A stretch of 56,339 nucleotides of DNA from NCBI GenBank assembly GCA_032718475.1, contig JAUCBJ010003264.1, forward strand, positions 1 through 56,339, written 5' to 3'. The position numbers were made by a program, and so were the translations under genes. Below the pieces are notes generated by a model. That model made no database searches, was not told the DNA's origin, and saw only the letters and a program-made list of their open reading frames with translations. Within the stretch, counting starts at the first letter, position 1, and every line of letters begins with the position of its first letter. Source of the stretch: Nemertoderma westbladi (lineage: Eukaryota; Xenacoelomorpha; Nemertodermatida; Nemertodermatidae). Of this stretch, positions 50,779-56,339 are shown one piece after another.

Positions 50779-53700
50779 TAGGGCTGGGGTAAGATAGCCT
50801 GATTGGAGGGGGGAAGAAAAAATGACAACAAAGGAGGAAAAAGGGGGGCAAGAGAAAAGGGGAAAAAAAAGGGAAGGATAAAAAGGGAAAGGACAGAAAG
50901 GAAAAAAAAGACAAGAAAGTTATCGATCTTAGCTTACAAGTATCACTATCTCAACCTCGTGTCTGTCGGTCTGTTTGTCTGACGGTATGTCGTCGGTCGG
51001 TCTGTCGGTCTAATCTTTGGTCTCGATTAAATGAGGCCGTTTCTGGCGTCGCACAATTTCGTGGTCCGCCTCTAGGTGGTGCTAAATATATTGTCATCTA
51101 GGCTTACTAACTCACTCTCGTGCAGCGCGAAGGCCCACCCCACGCCCACGTGTTGCGTTAAAAAAGAGAACAATGGCGAAAGGGAAAGAAAATAAAAAAG
51201 AGGGTTTGAAATTAAGAGAAAATAAAAATTGGAATAATACACACATTTCTTTGCTTTTAATAATTAGTAGATAAATATTTATTGATTAAATACTGTAAAT
51301 GCCGCATTACACAATTTAACTGCAGTGAAACGTTTATGTAATTAAATAACGGTATACCTTCTTTTCGTGCCATTATGGTAAATGGCACCAAAAAAAAGTA
51401 TACCGTTATACACGACGTTATATTGAACTTATATTAGCTATTATAATAAATTGAGCTATTACTGTATAAAAAACGTAGGTCCTTCCTAAATTACAGAATA
51501 TTATTATGCTGTAATATAATAAAAACTACAGTTACATACGGTAAAATTGAACATATGTTAAAATTGTACATCTGTAAACTTGTAATATAATAAATTGTAT
51601 ACGATACTTTGTGTAGTATTTTGCTGATCAGAGTGGCCTGTAACACAAGTATAAGTAACTTAGTTGTTACACGAATGAACGTTGGTAGTGGGTGTAAATT
51701 AAGCCACAAAACTGTAAAGTTATGGGATCAAACACTGAAAAGTTATGTAGCCTACAGGTAGCGTTACTTACGCAGTAACATGCGCTCTCAATTTTGACGT
51801 TCATAAAGATAGATAATCGATAGGGTCATCTGTCATCAAATACTCCCCGTTCCCCAATCGTTCCCCAACAGCGATGTTCCGATGTACTTGCTCATCTGGT
51901 GCTTCATGTTCGGCGGTAAAATATCGTTGGCAAACTGGGCACCGCCACTTCCCCTTTATAGCCACATTTGGCCCCAAACCAAATTATATCCATTTCGTTT
52001 CGGCTCTAAACATTCTTGCAGTAGTTGTTTGTGCAATATGTGTTTCGTCAGTTTGTTTGTATAGTTGGTGTTTCGCCAGTGTAGTTGTTTGTACAGTAGG
52101 TGTTTTGTCAGTAATTGTTTGTAAAGTTGGTGTTTCGTCGGTAGTTGTTTGTATAGTTGACGCAACTTGTATAAATAACTTGTATTTTTGTATTTATGAC
52201 ACATTGATGACTCATTGCTGGGTCTGCTGTGTTAAGTCAAATGTATACAGAGTACAGCAGGGTGGCAGGCTGGAAACCAATAACCAAGCCTTGACCTGGT
52301 GGCACCTACTACCAGTACAAGTAAACCACATAATGGAGTCTACAGTATGTGCTTGGCTTCCCAGAGAGAGAGATAGACTCTGGTTGGTTATGTACAATAC
52401 AAGGCCGCTGTCCACTGCGTCAAGATACAATGAAGCAAGTTCTATGCAGCTACAGTATGCTTAGATGTAGTGTCACATACTTTATGATAATATACACCAC
52501 ACAACTCATTATTTACATGTTTGTTTTATTTAAACAAGAAGGCAAATTAAAAATATTCAAATGGAGCATTCACATATTTTTCTTCGTTAATTTTTTTCCG
52601 TAATGAAATACTTAGTTACGTCTGAATTTATTATTAATTCATAGTACAATCCATTCTCGGCATCCAGAAAGTTTTCAACTACAAACAGCTTATGAATTCT
52701 AAATTAGCCAATCACAGGCCTCGGTTACTAAGTTGGATTCAAGATGGAATTCCCTAGCTAGCTAAGTGGAACAACCAATCAAACGTGTCTCTGCCAGGGA
52801 CGTACCTTAGCCCTCTGCCTAGGACGGACCTCAGCTTAGCCTAGGACGCACCTAGGACGCACCTCAGGGCCAACTGTTTTTGGGCTGAGCTAGGGCTGGG
52901 GTAAGATAGCCTGATTGGAGGGGGGAAGAAAAAATGACAACAAAGGAGGAAAAAGGGGGGCAAGAGAAAAGGGGAAAAAAAAGGGAAGGATAAAAAGGGA
53001 AAGGACAGAAAGGAAAAAAAAGACAAGAAAGTTATCGATCTTAGCTTACAAGTATCACTATCTCAACCTCGTGTCTGTCGGTCTGTTTGTCTGACGGTAT
53101 GTCGTCGGTCGGTCTGTCGGTCTAATCTTTGGTCTCGATTAAATGAGGCCGTTTCTGGCGTCGCACAATTTCGTGGTCCGCCTCTAGGTGGTGCTAAATA
53201 TATTGTCATCTAGGCTTACTAACTCACTCTCGTGCAGCGCGAAGGCCCACCCCACGCCCACGTGTTGCGTTAAAAAAGAGAACAATGGCGAAAGGGAAAG
53301 AAAATAAAAAAGAGGGTTTGAAATTAAGAGAAAATAAAAATTGGAATAATACACACATTTCTTTGCTTTTAATAATTAGTAGATAAATATTTATTGATTA
53401 AATACTTTAAATGCCGCATTACACAATTTAACTGCAGTGAAACGTTTATGTAATTAAATAACGGTATACCTTCTTTTCGTGCCATTATGGTAAATGGCAC
53501 CAAAAAAAAGTATACCGTTATACACGACGTTATATTGAACTTATATTAGCTATTATAATAAATTGAGCTATTACTGTATAAAAAACGTAGGTCCTTCCTA
53601 AATTACAGAATATTATTATGCTGTAATATAATAAAAACTACAGTTACATACGGTAAAATTGAACATATGTTAAAATTGTACATCTGTAAACTTGTAATAT

Positions 53701-56339
53701 AATAAATTGTATACGATACTTTGTGTAGTATTTTGCTGATCAGAGTGGCCTGTAACACAAGTATAAGTAACTTAGTTGTTACACGAATGAACGTTGGTAG
53801 TGGGTGTAAATTAAGCCACAAAACTGTAAAGTTATGGGATCAAACACTGAAAAGTTATGTAGCCTACAGGTAGCGTTACTTACGCAGTAACATGCGCTCT
53901 CAATTTTGACGTTCATAAAGATAGATAATCGATAGGGTCATCTGTCATCAAATACTCCCCGTTCCCCAATCGTTCCCCAACAGCGATGTTCCGATGTACT
54001 TGCTCATCTGGTGCTTCATGTTCGGCGGTAAAATATCGTTGGCAAACTGGGCACCGCCACTTCCCCTTTATAGCCACATTTGGCCCCAAACCAAATTATA
54101 TCCATTTCGTTTCGGCTCTAAACATTCTTGCAGTAGTTGTTTGTGCAATATGTGTTTCGTCAGTTTGTTTGTATAGTTGGTGTTTCGCCAGTGTAGTTGT
54201 TTGTACAGTAGGTGTTTTGTCAGTAATTGTTTGTAAAGTTGGTGTTTCGTCGGTAGTTGTTTGTATAGTTGACGCAACTTGTATAAATAACTTGTATTTT
54301 TGTATTTATGACACATTGATGACTCATTGCTGGGTCTGCTGTGTTAAGTCAAATGTATACAGAGTACAGCAGGGTGGCAGGCTGGAAACCAATAACCAAG
54401 CCTTGACCTGGTGGCACCTACTACCAGTACAAGTAAACCACATAATGGAGTCTACAGTATGTGCTTGGCTTCCCAGAGAGAGAGATAGACTCTGGTTGGT
54501 TATGTACAATACAAGGCCGCTGTCCACTGCGTCAAGATACAATGAAGCAAGTTCTATGCAGCTACAGTATGCTTAGATGTAGTGTCACATACTTTATGAT
54601 AATATACACCACACAACTCATTATTTACATGTTTGTTTTATTTAAACAAGAAGGCAAATTAAAAATATTCAAATGGAGCATTCACATATTTTTCTTCGTT
54701 AATTTTTTTCCGTAATGAAATACTTAGTTACGTCTGAATTTATTATTAATTCATAGTACAATCCATTCTCGGCATCCAGAAAGTTTTCAACTACAAACAG
54801 CTTATGAATTCTAAATTAGCCAATCACAGGCCTCGGTTACTAAGTTGGATTCAAGATGGAATTCCCTAGCTAGCTAAGTGGAACAACCAATCAAACGTGT
54901 CTCTGCCAGGGACGTACCTTAGCCCTCTGCCTAGGACGGACCTCAGCTTAGCCTAGGACGCACCTAGGACGCACCTCAGGGCCAACTGTTTTTGGGCTGA
55001 GCTAGGGCTGGGGTAAGATAGCCTGATTGGAGGGGGGAAGAAAAAATGACAACAAAGGAGGAAAAAGGGGGGCAAGAGAAAAGGGGAAAAAAAAGGGAAG
55101 GATAAAAAGGGAAAGGACAGAAAGGAAAAAAAAGACAAGAAAGTTATCGATCTTAGCTTACAAGTATCACTATCTCAACCTCGTGTCTGTCGGTCTGTTT
55201 GTCTGACGGTATGTCGTCGGTCGGTCTGTCGGTCTAATCTTTGGTCTCGATTAAATGAGGCCGTTTCTGGCGTCGCACAATTTCGTGGTCCGCCTCTAGG
55301 TGGTGCTAAATATATTGTCATCTAGGCTTACTAACTCACTCTCGTGCAGCGCGAAGGCCCACCCCACGCCCACGTGTTGCGTTAAAAAAGAGAACAATGG
55401 CGAAAGGGAAAGAAAATAAAAAAGAGGGTTTGAAATTAAGAGAAAATAAAAATTGGAATAATACACACATTTCTTTGCTTTTAATAATTAGTAGATAAAT
55501 ATTTATTGATTAAATACTTTAAATGCCGCATTACACAATTTAACTGCAGTGAAACGTTTATGTAATTAAATAACGGTATACCTTCTTTTCGTGCCATTAT
55601 GGTAAATGGCACCAAAAAAAAGTATACCGTTATACACGACGTTATATTGAACTTATATTAGCTATTATAATAAATTGAGCTATTACTGTATAAAAAACGT
55701 AGGTCCTTCCTAAATTACAGAATATTATTATGCTGTAATATAATAAAAACTACAGTTACATACGGTAAAATTGAACATATGTTAAAATTGTACATCTGTA
55801 AACTTGTAATATAATAAATTGTATACGATACTTTGTGTAGTATTTTGCTGATCAGAGTGGCCTGTAACACAAGTATAAGTAACTTAGTTGTTACACGAAT
55901 GAACGTTGGTAGTGGGTGTAAATTAAGCCACAAAACTGTAAAGTTATGGGATCAAACACTGAAAAGTTATGTAGCCTACAGGTAGCGTTACTTACGCAGT
56001 AACATGCGCTCTCAATTTTGACGTTCATAAAGATAGATAATCGATAGGTCATCTGTCATCAAATACTCCCCGTTCCCCAATCGTTCCCCAACAGCGATGT
56101 TCCGATGTACTTGCTCATCTGGTGCTTCATGTTCGGCGGTAAAATATCGGTGGCAAACTGGGCACCGCCACTTCCCCTTTATAGCCACATTTGGCCCCAA
56201 ACCAAATTATATCAATTTCGTTTCGGCTCTAAACATTCTTGCAGTAGTTGTTTGTGCAATATGTGTTTCGTCAGTTTGTTTGTATAGTTGGTGTTTCGCC
56301 AGTGTAGTTGTTTGTACAGTAGGTGTTTTGTCAGTAATT
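50779..56339. repeat. 2112-bp tandem repeat, 2.6 copies
   Basis: Units start at 50,779, 52,891 and 55,003, each with TAGGGCTGGGGTAAGATAGC, a constant period of 2112 bp. The third is cut by the window end. Copies differ by only a handful of single-base changes: TACTGTAAA in unit 1 against TACTTTAAA in units 2 and 3, one deleted G and two substitutions in unit 3. Each contains an A/G-rich tract, a GGTCTGTCGGTC cluster, a 60-bp hairpin, and a 28-30-bp minisatellite (GTAGTTGTTTGTA-type). No convincing gene is present. Confidence 0.95.
51348..51407. repeat. 60-bp hairpin in repeat unit 1
   Basis: AACGGTATAC...GTGCCATT, loop ATGGTA, AATGGCAC...GTATACCGTT: arms of about 26 nt with three or four mismatches in the T/A-rich middle. 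The same hairpin occurs at 53,460-53,519 and 55,572-55,631. Size is in the range of a small precursor hairpin or a very short foldback transposon. No flanking evidence separates these. Confidence 0.8.

Noticed and set aside
51874-52464. A 196-codon Cys/Val-rich open frame, identical in units 1 and 2 of the macrosatellite
   Set aside because: The central part is a translated 28-30-bp minisatellite. No signal peptide or known domain is seen, and identity between units reflects recent duplication rather than selection.
52841-53026. Phe/Ser/Pro-rich short frame over the A/G-rich tract
   Set aside because: Low-complexity purine tract read on the reverse strand.

Overview
The window looks like accessory chromatin of an invertebrate animal, probably marine. 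It is AT-rich and has eukaryotic-style single genes with no operons. It is dominated by non-LTR retrotransposons (LINEs) with apurinic endonuclease plus reverse transcriptase (RT), by BEL/Pao LTR retrotransposons, and by many minisatellites and foldback repeats. One LINE carries a 2A-type ribosome-skipping motif, a feature known from LINEs of sea urchins, amphioxus and molluscs. The species cannot be named from sequence alone. No bacterial genes, rRNA or CRISPR arrays are seen.

Layout. 1-2.8 kb: a dispersed repeat and two RT pseudogenes. 3.7-4.9 kb: two tandem arrays and a MITE-like element. 5.1-6.5 kb: a 5'-truncated LINE. 7.3-7.9 kb: a foldback element. 8.3-9.3 kb: a broken RTE-like LINE. 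10.6-25.06 kb: a 71-bp satellite array interrupted by two LINEs lying head to tail on the minus strand, LINE-A (broken, with an endonuclease-located palindrome) and LINE-B (apparently intact, two very long ORFs). 25.1-28.1 kb: LINE-C, decayed. 29.2-32.6 kb: BEL/Pao element BEL-1, internally deleted. 34.3-36.6 kb: LINE remnants on both strands. 37.2-40.5 kb: the only likely host gene. 40.5-43.1 kb: LINE remnants and a tRNA-like relic. 44.5-50.5 kb: BEL-2 (plus) facing fragments of BEL-3 (minus). 50.8 kb to the end: a 2112-bp unit repeated 2.6 times.

Two items stand out. First, a 1104-codon open frame at 37,182-40,496 encodes a TIFA-like FHA domain at each end. Between them lie exactly 34 tandem 14-residue units, most containing a [S/T]QGF core, so the protein looks like an array of potential phospho-sites held between two phospho-threonine-binding domains. 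Second, LINE-B combines an ORF1 with L1-type RNA-binding, SAP and SGNH-esterase domains and two in-frame minisatellites, with an ORF2 in which a multi-membrane-span leader is separated from endonuclease-RT by a 2A motif.

Most other coding-looking stretches are retroelement debris. Long open frames opposite the minisatellites exist only because the repeat lengths are multiples of three.
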